Shown piece by piece: positions 7,894 to 15,920 of a stretch of 64,000 bases of DNA (position 1 is its first letter; the number at the start of each line of letters is the position of its first letter). The notes under the pieces are model-generated. The model worked only from the letters and a program-made list of their open reading frames with translations. It had not been told where the DNA came from and ran no database searches. The translations under genes were made by a program, and so were the position numbers. The stretch comes from Candidatus Babeliales bacterium (lineage in GTDB: Bacteria > Babelota > Babeliae > Babelales > RVW-14), in contig JAIEPG010000001.1 in the NCBI GenBank assembly GCA_019749895.1, forward strand, positions 173,954-237,953, written 5' to 3'.

Positions 7894-9216
7894 TTATTCC
7901 AAAAACTTGCCGCCGGTTTCAGTTGTCATAGCTTTCATGCGTGTTTTTTCGGTGGTGCTAAGCTCGTCACCAAAAACATTGAGCCACACTTCTATGCCGC
8001 TTTTGACAATGAAATCTTTCATGCGTTCAATAGCGGCAACAATCCATTCTTTTGGATTGCCAAAAACGCCACCGCCAATCAGCGTTAAAACGACGTTCTT
8101 TTTGTTTTTGTATGCAGCTGCTCTGATGGTGCCTTCGTATGCAGCATTCAAAATTGTTTGCGCCCAAGCATCAGCAATTGCGCTGCGTGTGTTGGTAGCG
8201 TAAAAGTTTACGCCGGCCGTAAAAACTTGGTTGATTATGGGTAGAGGATCTTGCAGAACAACCTGATTATTGGGGAAATTGACGATGTGCCCAAATGTTG
8301 CTTGAGTTTCGCCGTGAAAACCAATTTTCATCTTTTTTAAATCTTCGTTAGTTGGGTTGGTGCCAGCTGCAACAGCGTTGTGTAACAAAACGTAACCGCC
8401 TTGTGTCATGCCAATGGTGTCCATGAGATCGGAAAGAAAATTAACTTGACGGGCAGGGGCATTGCCTTGCCACCAGTTTTCACTTGGTGCAGTTTCATTG
8501 CCTGGGTAAAAAGCATAATAACGGCGCAAGATTAAACCTGGCGTTGCTGAAATTGAAGCGAAGGGGCCTTGGGTATGGTCGCTTTCATAACCCTGCAGTG
8601 TGTGCGCATTCATGTCTGTAACGGCAGTTGGTGAGCCTTCAATTGTTTCTAAGCCATTAAAATTTGATGCGACTTGAAAGACGGTGTCTTGGTTTTTTGG
8701 CTCGCCCTGCAAGCCTTGAATATCTGCACGAATGCCGTACATGACTGAGAACGTGCCTTTTCGCTGTGTCATTGTTGTAATGTCGCGAGCATCAATAGCT
8801 GCTGTTGCTGCGCGCAAAGCGCCAATTGAAAGTTGCTCGAAATAACCGCACTGATATTTTTTGCCAGCATTATTCTTGATAAAATAAATTTGTTGGCCGT
8901 TTTTTGTTTCTGAAGAAAGAGCTGTTTTATAAAAACCATGTCTAAAATCGGTTTCTGAAATGCCCATAACGTCTTGAAAAAATTGAGCACGGGGGCGAAT
9001 GGCATACGCAGGATTACGAGTTGGCTGGGCAACCAGCGGTGTTGCTGCAGGCGTAGCCACAGAAAGTGTTGCAAGATTTTGTGTTAACACTGCCAGCTTG
9101 CTTTTGAGAGCACCAAGTGTGCTCGTGAGCTGACCCAGCGTTGCAGCATGTAAAAAAGAAAAGGGCAGTATGCTAAAAAAGCATACTGCCAACAAGATAT
9201 TTTTTTGTTTAAGCAT
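7894..9216 (-). CDS. Exported macro-domain-like conserved protein, 440 aa
   Basis: Signal peptide MLKQKNILLAVCFFSILPFSFLHA, then an Ala/Thr/Pro-rich linker to about residue 75, then a long globular domain. Motifs in order: VFQVASNFNGLE, a TQGPFASISATPG segment followed by LILRRYYAF, and near the C-terminus VVLTLIGGGVFGNPKEWI. The last motif resembles the Gly-rich phosphate-binding loop of macro and PARG-like ADP-ribose-binding domains. I recall similar unnamed proteins in protists and bacteria, but the match to the macro fold is inference. The stop is shared tightly with the cca stop on the other strand (7893/7894). It lies last in a minus-strand run L28-S20-VOC-this gene, 5 bases after the VOC gene, so it is probably co-transcribed. 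Confidence 0.6.
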   Translation of the reverse strand: MLKQKNILLAVCFFSILPFSFLHAATLGQLTSTLGALKSKLAVLTQNLATLSVATPAATPLVAQPTRNPAYAIRPRAQFFQDVMGISETDFRHGFYKTALSSETKNGQQIYFIKNNAGKKYQCGYFEQLSIGALRAATAAIDARDITTMTQRKGTFSVMYGIRADIQGLQGEPKNQDTVFQVASNFNGLETIEGSPTAVTDMNAHTLQGYESDHTQGPFASISATPGLILRRYYAFYPGNETAPSENWWQGNAPARQVNFLSDLMDTIGMTQGGYVLLHNAVAAGTNPTNEDLKKMKIGFHGETQATFGHIVNFPNNQVVLQDPLPIINQVFTAGVNFYATNTRSAIADAWAQTILNAAYEGTIRAAAYKNKKNVVLTLIGGGVFGNPKEWIVAAIERMKDFIVKSGIEVWLNVFGDELSTTEKTRMKAMTTETGGKFLE

Positions 9217-9221
9217 GCCGC

Positions 9222-9812
9222 TTATTTCTTTTTAATGAGGCTCTTCAAGCGAAGCTTGGCATATTTTTTAGCCGCACGACGCAAAATACCGTAGCTTTTA
9301 AGTTGAGCAACCATGCGATCAAGAAAGTCTGTGCCGCCTCGTTTGTACTCAGCCAAATCACTTTCTTGAATTTGGAGCCCAAAGAAGTTTGTTGAAGGTT
9401 TTGCTACGTGGCCTTCTTTTTCTTGAACAAAAATCAGTCTCACACCAAAAGGGTCGCGGATAGAAAATTCGCGCATGCCGTTATCAACAGACTTGAGTTC
9501 AGTGACTATGGTGATCTTCTTTTTTTTGCAGCGATCGTAGTATTTTTCAATACCGGTTTTAAGTTCAATGTACAAACCAACGCTGCGGCTTGCGCATCGT
9601 TTGATGAAGCTGAAGTCCGCCAGTTCTTCAACGTGCGGTGCGCGCAACTGGAGCATGCACTTCCCCTTTTTAAGGCGTGCACAAAACAGCGCGCTTGGAT
9701 CATCTTTTTTTGTTTCAAGGTACGTAACGTCAAAAGCAAGCTTTTCAGTATAAAACTTAACAGCTTTTTCAACAGACTCTACAACAATAATTAATTCTCC
9801 AGACTTCATCAT
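9222..9812 (-). CDS. Glyoxalase/VOC superfamily protein, 196 aa
   Basis: The first 130 residues have the vicinal-oxygen-chelate pattern: an initial strand ELIIVVESVEKAVKFYTEKL, a central alternating strand region, and a DPFGVRLIFV end. Family members bind a metal and act as lyases, dioxygenases or resistance proteins. The substrate cannot be told here. The C-terminal 60 residues are basic and helical (ending RLKSLIKKK), which is unusual for the family and could bind nucleic acid or simply be an appendage. Two adjacent ATGs are possible starts. An AGGAAG site fits either. No signal peptide, so cytoplasmic. Confidence 0.75.
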   Translation of the reverse strand: MMKSGELIIVVESVEKAVKFYTEKLAFDVTYLETKKDDPSALFCARLKKGKCMLQLRAPHVEELADFSFIKRCASRSVGLYIELKTGIEKYYDRCKKKKITIVTELKSVDNGMREFSIRDPFGVRLIFVQEKEGHVAKPSTNFFGLQIQESDLAEYKRGGTDFLDRMVAQLKSYGILRRAAKKYAKLRLKSLIKKK

Positions 9813-9847
9813 ACTACTTCCTATTTTTTAGAACCTAGCACTTTTTC

Positions 9848-10129
9848 TTACGCAACAGCGGGTGTTCTTTCTGCTGCAGCAATTTTTTTTGCTAGTCTGC
9901 TAATTTTGCGTGAAGCGGTGTTTTTTTTCAAAACGCCTTTGCCCGCAGCGCGTGCAATTGAAGATTCAGCTTGTTTGAAAAGTTCGCGTGCCTCACTTAC
10001 TGAATTGTTAGCCAACGCATCAGCAATTTTACGTGCGGTAGTTTTGAGTGCCGTGCGACGTGCTACGTTTTGTTTACGTTTTTTCTCGTTGGTCAATGCT
10101 CTTTTTTTAGCAGACTTGATGTTTGCCAT
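9848..10129 (-). CDS. rpsT: 30S ribosomal protein S20
   Basis: 93 residues, the normal size. It begins MANIKSAKKRALTNEKKRKQ and has the helical Lys/Arg/Ala-rich composition and the SSIARAAGKGVLKKNTASRK segment typical of S20, a primary 16S rRNA binder. It follows rpmB on the same strand with a 33-base gap. Confidence 0.97.
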   Translation of the reverse strand: MANIKSAKKRALTNEKKRKQNVARRTALKTTARKIADALANNSVSEARELFKQAESSIARAAGKGVLKKNTASRKISRLAKKIAAAERTPAVA

Positions 10130-10162
10130 GAAATTATCTCGCTTTGATTAATATGGAATAAC

Positions 10163-10360
10163 TTAAATTACTTTTTCAACTTTTCCGCTTTTTACACATT
10201 TTGTGCAAATGCTGCCGCGATGTACGTTACGCTCGCCTTTAAATGTGTAGCGCATGGTGTGAACGTTTGGATAGAGCCAACGTCCTGTTCTGTTGTTTGC
10301 GTTACTGACGTTGTTAGCAGTGCGTGGACGCTTGTCGCATGCCATACAAATATTTGCCAT
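10163..10360 (-). CDS. rpmB: 50S ribosomal protein L28
   Basis: 65 residues. It has the L28 pattern with N-terminal MANICMACDKRP, central RTGRWLYPNVHTMRY, and C-terminal CTKCVKSGKVEK. The two CxxC pairs (C5/C8 and the CTKC pair) suggest a zinc-binding form. First gene of the short minus-strand run L28-S20-VOC-macro-like. The AT-rich 180-base gap before it probably holds the promoter. Confidence 0.96.
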   Translation of the reverse strand: MANICMACDKRPRTANNVSNANNRTGRWLYPNVHTMRYTFKGERNVHRGSICTKCVKSGKVEKVI

Positions 10361-10486
10361 AGCTTTGATGTCCTTACCTTAAAATAATATTATGCTTATA
10401 TTCAATTAAAATATGCAATAAAATATACAACCATACTAAACAGTCTAGCAAAAACCTGATTTTTTTAAAGAATTTATAAAAATTGA

Positions 10487-10525
10487 CCTTAATTCGTTAT
10501 TCCAAATAGAAACTATTAATTAAGG
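10487..10525 (-). terminator. Possible weak terminator after ftsH
   Basis: Arms CCTTAATT and AATTAAGG enclose a 23-base loop, and on the minus strand the hairpin is followed by TCAATTTTTATAAA. The stem is AT-rich and short, so this is tentative. Confidence 0.35.
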
Positions 10526-10540
10526 CCTCTTTATTTTTCG

Positions 10541-12409
10541 CTAAAAAGTGTGGGTTTCTCGTGGTTGAATGCCCAAAAGCTCATAAACTTCCTGAGCCAG
10601 CAGGGTCTCTTTTTCAAGCAACGTTTCTGCCAGGAGCTCAAGTTTGTCCTTGTTATCAGTGAGCAACTGGCTACCTTTATCGTAGCATTGCTGCATAATT
10701 TTTTCAACTTCGCGGTCTATGCGCTCTGCGGTCTTTTCAGAAAATTCCTTAATATTCTGCATGTCGCGACCCAGGTACGGGTGTTCTTGAGAAAGATTGT
10801 AATCAATTGGTCCCAGTTCAGACATACCAAAGCGACGCACCATAGAGCGGGCAATTTTACTTGCTTGTTCAAGATCGTTAGAAACGCCACTGGTTTGATC
10901 GTTAAAAATCATCTTTTCAGCCAACAAGCCGCCAAAGCAGACAACAATGCGTGCTAACATTTCGCTGCTTGTTTGTGAATATTTGTCTCGTTCAGGTAGT
11001 GACCAAGAAACCCCCAGCGCGCGGCCGCGAGGAATAATGGTGACTTTGTGGAACGGATCGGTTTCAACCGGTTGTAACAAGTTGAGCAACGTATGGCCGG
11101 CTTCGTGGTATGCCGTCATTTTCTTTTCTTTGTCGGTAAAGATTAAGGTTTTGCGTTCGGCGCCCAGCAATATTTTGTCGCGTGCCTTTTCAAAGTTTGC
11201 CGTTTGAACAGTGGTCTCATTAGTTTTTGAAGCCAGTAGGGCTGCTTCATTAATGAGGTTTTCTAGGTCAGCTCCGCTAAAGCCTGGGGTGCCACGTGCA
11301 ATTTTTTCTAAACTAACGCTTGGATCAAGTTTAATTTTTTTTGCGTGTACTTCCAAGATTTCTTTTCTGCTCTTCAGATCTGGGTAGGGTACTTCAACAA
11401 TACGGTCGAAGCGGCCAGGACGTAAGAGTGCTTTGTCTAAAACGTCGGGGCGGTTGGTTGCTGCAACAACAATTACTTGGCCGTGTTCGGTGCTAAAGCC
11501 GTCCATTTCAGCCAGGAGTTGGTTGAGTGTTTGCTCGCGCTCGTCGTTACCGCCGCCAAGGCCAATACCTCGTTGACGGCCAACTGCGTCAATTTCGTCA
11601 ATAAAGACTATGCAAGGAGCATGTTGGCGGGCCTGTGTAAACAGGTCACGCACGCGAGAAGCGCCCACGCCCACAAAAACTTCTACAAAGTCTGAGCCGC
11701 TGATGCTAAAGAATGGGCAGCTTGCTTCACCAGCTACTGCTTTTGCCAGGAGAGTTTTACCGTTACCGGGAGCGCCGCTCAGCAATACGCCCCGAGGAAT
11801 TTTGGCACCAAGTTTTTCAAACCGTTCAGGGTTTTTTAAGAACGAAACAATATCATGCAGATCTTCTTTGGCCTCTTCAATGCCGGCAACATCTTTAAAG
11901 GTAGTAGTGATCGTGTTTGGCGAAAAGAAGCGGGCTTTGCTTTTGCCAACGCTAAAGATTTTGCCCCCACCACCGCCGCCACCACCTTGGCTTTGACGGA
12001 AGTAGAAGAAGAACATGAGCAAGAAGATTAACGGAAGCAAGGCAAAGAAATAGTAGCCCCAAGTGTTTCTGTCTCGTGGAAACACTTCAACATTTACGTT
12101 GTGTTTGTTGAGCAGATCCCAGAAATGTGCTGTTGGTGCAACGTAGCCAATAAAACGTTTGCCGTCTTGATATTCGCCTTGAACATACTGATCTTGGATT
12201 TTTAATGTCTTAATGTCGTTCTGCTCAATATGTGTCAAAATTTTTGAATAAGAAACGGTTTCCAAATCTCGGTTCATGCTGTTGTACCAAAACAGATACA
12301 GCATGCCCAAGCTCAAAAGTGCAATTAACAGCCACAAAGCATTAGGGCCTTTGCCAGGAAGTCGCGGAGGCATTGACTTGAATGGGCCTTGCTTTTTATT
12401 TTTACTCAT
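10541..12409 (-). CDS. ftsH: ATP-dependent zinc metalloprotease FtsH, 622 aa
   Basis: Membrane-anchored AAA+ protease that degrades damaged membrane proteins and regulators. Transmembrane segments lie at about residues 24-42 and 118-136 with a periplasmic domain between, then a run of eight Gly (142-149). AAA domain: Walker A GAPGNGKT (212-219), Walker B IVFIDEID (267-274) and the second region of homology around [19 protein letters not shown]. The zinc protease site is HEAGH (435-439), with the third ligand Asp512 in [10 protein letters not shown]. Length is normal. It lies 120 bases downstream of tolB on the same strand, an uncommon pairing that fits a shared envelope-quality role, but co-transcription is not proved. 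Confidence 0.97.
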   Translation of the reverse strand: MSKNKKQGPFKSMPPRLPGKGPNALWLLIALLSLGMLYLFWYNSMNRDLETVSYSKILTHIEQNDIKTLKIQDQYVQGEYQDGKRFIGYVAPTAHFWDLLNKHNVNVEVFPRDRNTWGYYFFALLPLIFLLMFFFYFRQSQGGGGGGGGKIFSVGKSKARFFSPNTITTTFKDVAGIEEAKEDLHDIVSFLKNPERFEKLGAKIPRGVLLSGAPGNGKTLLAKAVAGEASCPFFSISGSDFVEVFVGVGASRVRDLFTQARQHAPCIVFIDEIDAVGRQRGIGLGGGNDEREQTLNQLLAEMDGFSTEHGQVIVVAATNRPDVLDKALLRPGRFDRIVEVPYPDLKSRKEILEVHAKKIKLDPSVSLEKIARGTPGFSGADLENLINEAALLASKTNETTVQTANFEKARDKILLGAERKTLIFTDKEKKMTAYHEAGHTLLNLLQPVETDPFHKVTIIPRGRALGVSWSLPERDKYSQTSSEMLARIVVCFGGLLAEKMIFNDQTSGVSNDLEQASKIARSMVRRFGMSELGPIDYNLSQEHPYLGRDMQNIKEFSEKTAERIDREVEKIMQQCYDKGSQLLTDNKDKLELLAETLLEKETLLAQEVYELLGIQPRETHTF

Positions 12410-12532
12410 AGGTTCACCTGTTTTAAAGCGTTCATATTTTAAAAGACATATAATGAATCAGATTTGACTCATCGCTATTTTAATCAAGAAATGTACTTTA
12501 GCCTAGAGTTTACTTAAATTAAGCCGTTTTTA

Positions 12533-13834
12533 TTACATTTGATACAAAGAAGTGTTGGTCCAAGCGGGAAAGCTTTTGGGAAAATTGTCGTGCGTGAGGA
12601 CTCGAATATTTCTGCTGTCACAATTAAATGTAGCAATTTGGGGGATCTTTTTTCCTGTTTCTTCATTTTTAATGTCGTAGGTAAAGGCTATGTAGTGTCC
12701 GCACGTTGACCATGTTGGATCAATTTTGTCGCCAGGTCCAAAGGTAAGTTGTTTTTCTACAATTCTGTCTTCGTGCAATTGCATAGAAAACAGTTGAAAG
12801 TTTTTGTTAATGTAGCGTGTATAAACAAGCGCATTTTTCTTGGCGTTATAAGCCGGTGCAGCGCAGTATGATTGGCCGTTGGTTAAGCGGCGAATTTTGT
12901 TGGTTTCTCTATTGAGATGGTACAGTTGTGGATTGCCCGTTTGAAAATCTGAACAAAAAACAAGCCCGCCGTTTGGCAGCAAGCAGGGCGACGAGTTGTT
13001 GCCGTTGTTGTGAGTTAATTGTTTAAAGACTCGTTTTTTTAATTGTGCGCATAGACGTTGGTCGTACAGATAAATTTCTGAGTTGTCGCTGTTGGCAGAC
13101 ATGCACAATGCTACTTGCGTACCGTCTGGCGAAAATGATGGCTGCATATTCAAGCCGTTGTATGCGCAGATATTGTGTTGTTGCTTGCTGGCCATATTAA
13201 AAGCCATGAGTCTGCTGCGTGTTTGCGTAAATTGAGAATAAAACAACATTGGTTCTTGTGAATGCCATGACGGTGCCACATTGAGCGTGTTGCGCGTAAT
13301 CAGGTCTTTTTCACTTTTGCAAGCGTAGTCGGCAACGCAAATAATTTTTTGTTTTGATGATAATTGTTTGCAAAATGCAAGCGTGCTGAGTGCTACGCTT
13401 GGTTTACCGGTTAATGCTGGCACCAGGTCGTTGCCAATAATGTGCCCTTCATGAACCAGTGATTCACTGCTGTGTGGGTACGTTTTTTTGAACACCGTTG
13501 TGTCTGAGCTAGTATCTTTAACGTGGACATAAATGGTTTTATCTTTTTTTTCTTTCAACAATAAACACAGCGAAATACCCTGATCAAAAAGTTTTTTGAG
13601 CGCGCGTTTGTTGGGCCGCTGAGAAGAAGTTTTTAAATCAACATCAAGTTGGTCGGTAAATTCAAGATCAAACTTTATCATCTGCCCAATTTTTGCGACC
13701 GTTGGATTTTTCTTTTGGCACAACGCTAAGCACTTGATGGTGCTGTACTTTTTTGCTTTAGCAGTAAAGTTTTTTTCTTGTGCTGCGCTGCATGAACCAA
13801 CAAGAAAAGCTAGCAAGAAGATTGTTTTGAACAT
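12533..13834 (-). CDS. tolB: TolB-like periplasmic propeller protein, 433 aa
   Basis: Signal peptide MFKTIFLLAFLVGSCSA. An N-terminal alpha/beta domain to about residue 170 is followed by TolB-type propeller repeats (QPSFSPDGTQVALCM, DPTWSTCGHYIAFTY and similar). Last gene of a tolQ-tolR-tolA-tolB run with 26 bases to tolA. TolB links the inner-membrane Tol motor to Pal and the outer membrane. No pal is found in the window, and the gene after tolB is ftsH. Sequence conservation is modest, but gene order makes the call secure. Several Cys residues in the propeller are unusual. Confidence 0.85.
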   Translation of the reverse strand: MFKTIFLLAFLVGSCSAAQEKNFTAKAKKYSTIKCLALCQKKNPTVAKIGQMIKFDLEFTDQLDVDLKTSSQRPNKRALKKLFDQGISLCLLLKEKKDKTIYVHVKDTSSDTTVFKKTYPHSSESLVHEGHIIGNDLVPALTGKPSVALSTLAFCKQLSSKQKIICVADYACKSEKDLITRNTLNVAPSWHSQEPMLFYSQFTQTRSRLMAFNMASKQQHNICAYNGLNMQPSFSPDGTQVALCMSANSDNSEIYLYDQRLCAQLKKRVFKQLTHNNGNNSSPCLLPNGGLVFCSDFQTGNPQLYHLNRETNKIRRLTNGQSYCAAPAYNAKKNALVYTRYINKNFQLFSMQLHEDRIVEKQLTFGPGDKIDPTWSTCGHYIAFTYDIKNEETGKKIPQIATFNCDSRNIRVLTHDNFPKSFPAWTNTSLYQM

Positions 13835-13860
13835 AGAAATCCTTTAATGCGTGGAAACAA

Positions 13861-14667
13861 CTACTGCCTGAAATTGACGGTAAATTTCTTTCCCCACAGA
13901 TGTCGATGAAATTTAAACTGTTGCGCGACGCGTACAATGCTGAGATCGTAAACTAAAATTTCAGAACGTTGCAATAGTTCGAATTTTTCAACTGAACCTT
14001 GCTTGCCAACAACAAACATGAGCGAACATTCTGTACCTTTGGGTACGCCAATGGGTGGTTGCCACAGTTTGGAAATAGTTCGTTGGATACTTTTTTGATA
14101 CGCCCGTGCTTGCTCGTCCTGGTGGTCGCCATAAACTAAATGAATTGGTTCCCCCCTGCGCTCTTCGTGCTTGCGCACTTGTAGCTCCGGAGGGCAGGCT
14201 TGTTCTTGTTGAGCTGTAACAGGTACAGGGACAGGAATTGGTGCCGGAATAGGCTTAGGAGCTTGTACGATTTTCTTTGGTTCAGGTTCTTTTTTTGCGA
14301 CAGGTTTTATTTCTTTTTTTGGCAGCTCTTTTTGCAGTGTTGTTGGCTTTAGTTTGGGCGTAGGCTTGGGTTTTGGTTCAGGAGCTTTTTTTTGTTCAAT
14401 TACTTTTGAAATTTCTTCAATTTTTTTTGCCTGTACAATTGGTTTTTGAACAACTGGTTGTGTGACTTGTTGTTTAGTTGGGTCTACAAACGGCACTGCC
14501 TGCATACTTTTGTAAGCAGTATGGCTTGCTTTTTTTGAATGAGCGCCGAGCACAAGAAATTTTTTGTGAATAACGCTATCGCCCGGGCCAAGGTAGCAAA
14601 CCAAAATTATTGCCACATGAACGGCGAGCGATATAAGAAAATGACGACTGGTCAGTGAATTATTCAT
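13861..14667 (-). CDS. tolA: TolA/TonB-like energy-transducing protein, 268 aa
   Basis: Single N-terminal transmembrane anchor (about residues 9-27, FLISLAVHVAIILVCYLG). A long Lys/Pro/Glu-rich spanning region (about 70-155, with PKPKPTPKLKPT) crosses the periplasm, and a C-terminal alpha/beta domain (about 185-268) has the TolA/TonB-C pattern (YQKSIQRTISKLWQPP, then a GSVEKFELLQRS strand). It sits between tolR and tolB. A Pro/Lys-rich spacer is more TonB-like than the Ala-rich helix of Proteobacterial TolA, so TonB-like function is possible, though TolB next door favours TolA. Confidence 0.8.
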   Translation of the reverse strand: MNNSLTSRHFLISLAVHVAIILVCYLGPGDSVIHKKFLVLGAHSKKASHTAYKSMQAVPFVDPTKQQVTQPVVQKPIVQAKKIEEISKVIEQKKAPEPKPKPTPKLKPTTLQKELPKKEIKPVAKKEPEPKKIVQAPKPIPAPIPVPVPVTAQQEQACPPELQVRKHEERRGEPIHLVYGDHQDEQARAYQKSIQRTISKLWQPPIGVPKGTECSLMFVVGKQGSVEKFELLQRSEILVYDLSIVRVAQQFKFHRHLWGKKFTVNFRQ

Positions 14668-14681
14668 ACCTACTTGATGTT

Positions 14682-15089
14682 TTATTTTCCGGTTGATGGT
14701 TGTGTTGACATGGCAACGTACTTAACGCCCGCTTGTTTTAAGTTGTCTACAATTTCTATAACATTGCCATACGAAACCGTTTGATCGGCGCGCACGTAAA
14801 TGGGCGTGTCATCTTTGCCTTCAAGTGCTTTTTGTACGGTTGTTACCAGCTCTTCTTTTTTTACCGGATAGCTGTTGAAGTATAACTCATTTTTTTTGTT
14901 GAGCGTGACTACCAGTTCTTGTTGGTTACCCGCCTCTTTGCTTTTGCCTTGTGGTAGGTTAACTTTAATGCCATTTTGAACCATTGGTGCGGTAACAATA
15001 AAAATGATGAGCAGGGTTAAAGCCGTATCAATCAGCGGCGTGAGCGAGATTTCGGGCAGCGTAAGATGGCGACGTTTGGGCTTTTTCAT
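14682..15089 (-). CDS. tolR: TolR/ExbD family motor protein, 135 aa
   Basis: N-terminal transmembrane segment with the family signature ISLTPLIDTALTLLIIF. Asp21 is the expected proton-carrying residue. The rest is a periplasmic ExbD/TolR domain (VNLPQGKSKE, PIYVRADQTVSYGNVIEIVD). It couples proton flow through TolQ to movement of TolA. 14 bases to tolA and 18 to tolQ indicate an operon. Confidence 0.93.
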   Translation of the reverse strand: MKKPKRRHLTLPEISLTPLIDTALTLLIIFIVTAPMVQNGIKVNLPQGKSKEAGNQQELVVTLNKKNELYFNSYPVKKEELVTTVQKALEGKDDTPIYVRADQTVSYGNVIEIVDNLKQAGVKYVAMSTQPSTGK

Positions 15090-15107
15090 ACAAATCCTTC
15101 AACAAGC

Positions 15108-15821
15108 TTACGCAACAAATTGTTGGGTAACTAGCATTAAAAAGAGGTCATGTACATGTTCAAGTTCAACGTCAAGCGAGCGTAATTGGGTTGAAAAATA
15201 GTGAAACGCAATCATAGCTGGTATTGCTACTACCAAGCCTGCCAACGTGGTTAATAATGCTGCTGCAATGCCGGGTGCTACCACAGAAATGTCGGCTGCT
15301 TTTTCTTGACTGATGCTTACAAAAGAATGAATGAGACCCCAGATGGTGCCAAACAAACCAATCAGTGGAGAGGCAGTAGCACTGGTTGCCAAAATTGGCA
15401 AGTATGCTTCTTCTTCATGCAAAATGTTACCAACTTCTTGTGCCAAAAAGAGTTCAAAGCGCTCAAGTTCTTTTGGTGATAAGCGTGGAGCTGCGTCGCT
15501 GGGTTGCGTTGGGTGTTGTTTTTTTTCTACAATGTTTTTGAGTTGCAGAAGACCGTGTTCCAAAAATTTGCCGCCCGCACATTTTTTAAATTCATGAGCA
15601 AGTGTTGCCAAATCTTGTAAATTTTTTGCTTGTTTTATACGGCGCATCAGCGCGTTCATGAGTTTTTTTTGTTCTATAAAGAGCATTGTTTTATAAATAA
15701 CAATTGCGATACAAACGATAGAAAGAATAAAGAGGCCGAGCAAGATAACATATTTGCTAATCCAGTCGGAAATGCCGATCAAATGCCAGATTGGTGATTT
15801 GAAAATATTGAACATAGACAT
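15108..15821 (-). CDS. tolQ: TolQ/ExbB family proton channel, 237 aa
   Basis: Inner-membrane protein with three transmembrane segments (about residues 23-45, 140-163 and 175-200). The family core is present: ILATSATASPLIGLFGTIWG and, in the third segment, APGIAAALLTTLAGLVVAIP. A cytoplasmic loop of about 90 residues separates the first two segments. First gene of the Tol operon; the 99-base gap upstream probably carries the promoter. Confidence 0.93.
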   Translation of the reverse strand: MSMFNIFKSPIWHLIGISDWISKYVILLGLFILSIVCIAIVIYKTMLFIEQKKLMNALMRRIKQAKNLQDLATLAHEFKKCAGGKFLEHGLLQLKNIVEKKQHPTQPSDAAPRLSPKELERFELFLAQEVGNILHEEEAYLPILATSATASPLIGLFGTIWGLIHSFVSISQEKAADISVVAPGIAAALLTTLAGLVVAIPAMIAFHYFSTQLRSLDVELEHVHDLFLMLVTQQFVA

Positions 15822-15920
15822 CCTTTTTTTGTTCTCACTTTTTTGTTAGCCAACAATAATAAATTAATGGGCAAATGTACAGGATCTGATTATACGGAAA
15901 AAAGAAGATGAGGGGAAGTG

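Noticed and set aside
12533..13834. TolB as another member of the exported propeller family
   Set aside because: It has TolB-type repeats, an N-terminal alpha/beta domain and Tol-operon context, and lacks the beta-helix and the TTQALTNG tail of the family.
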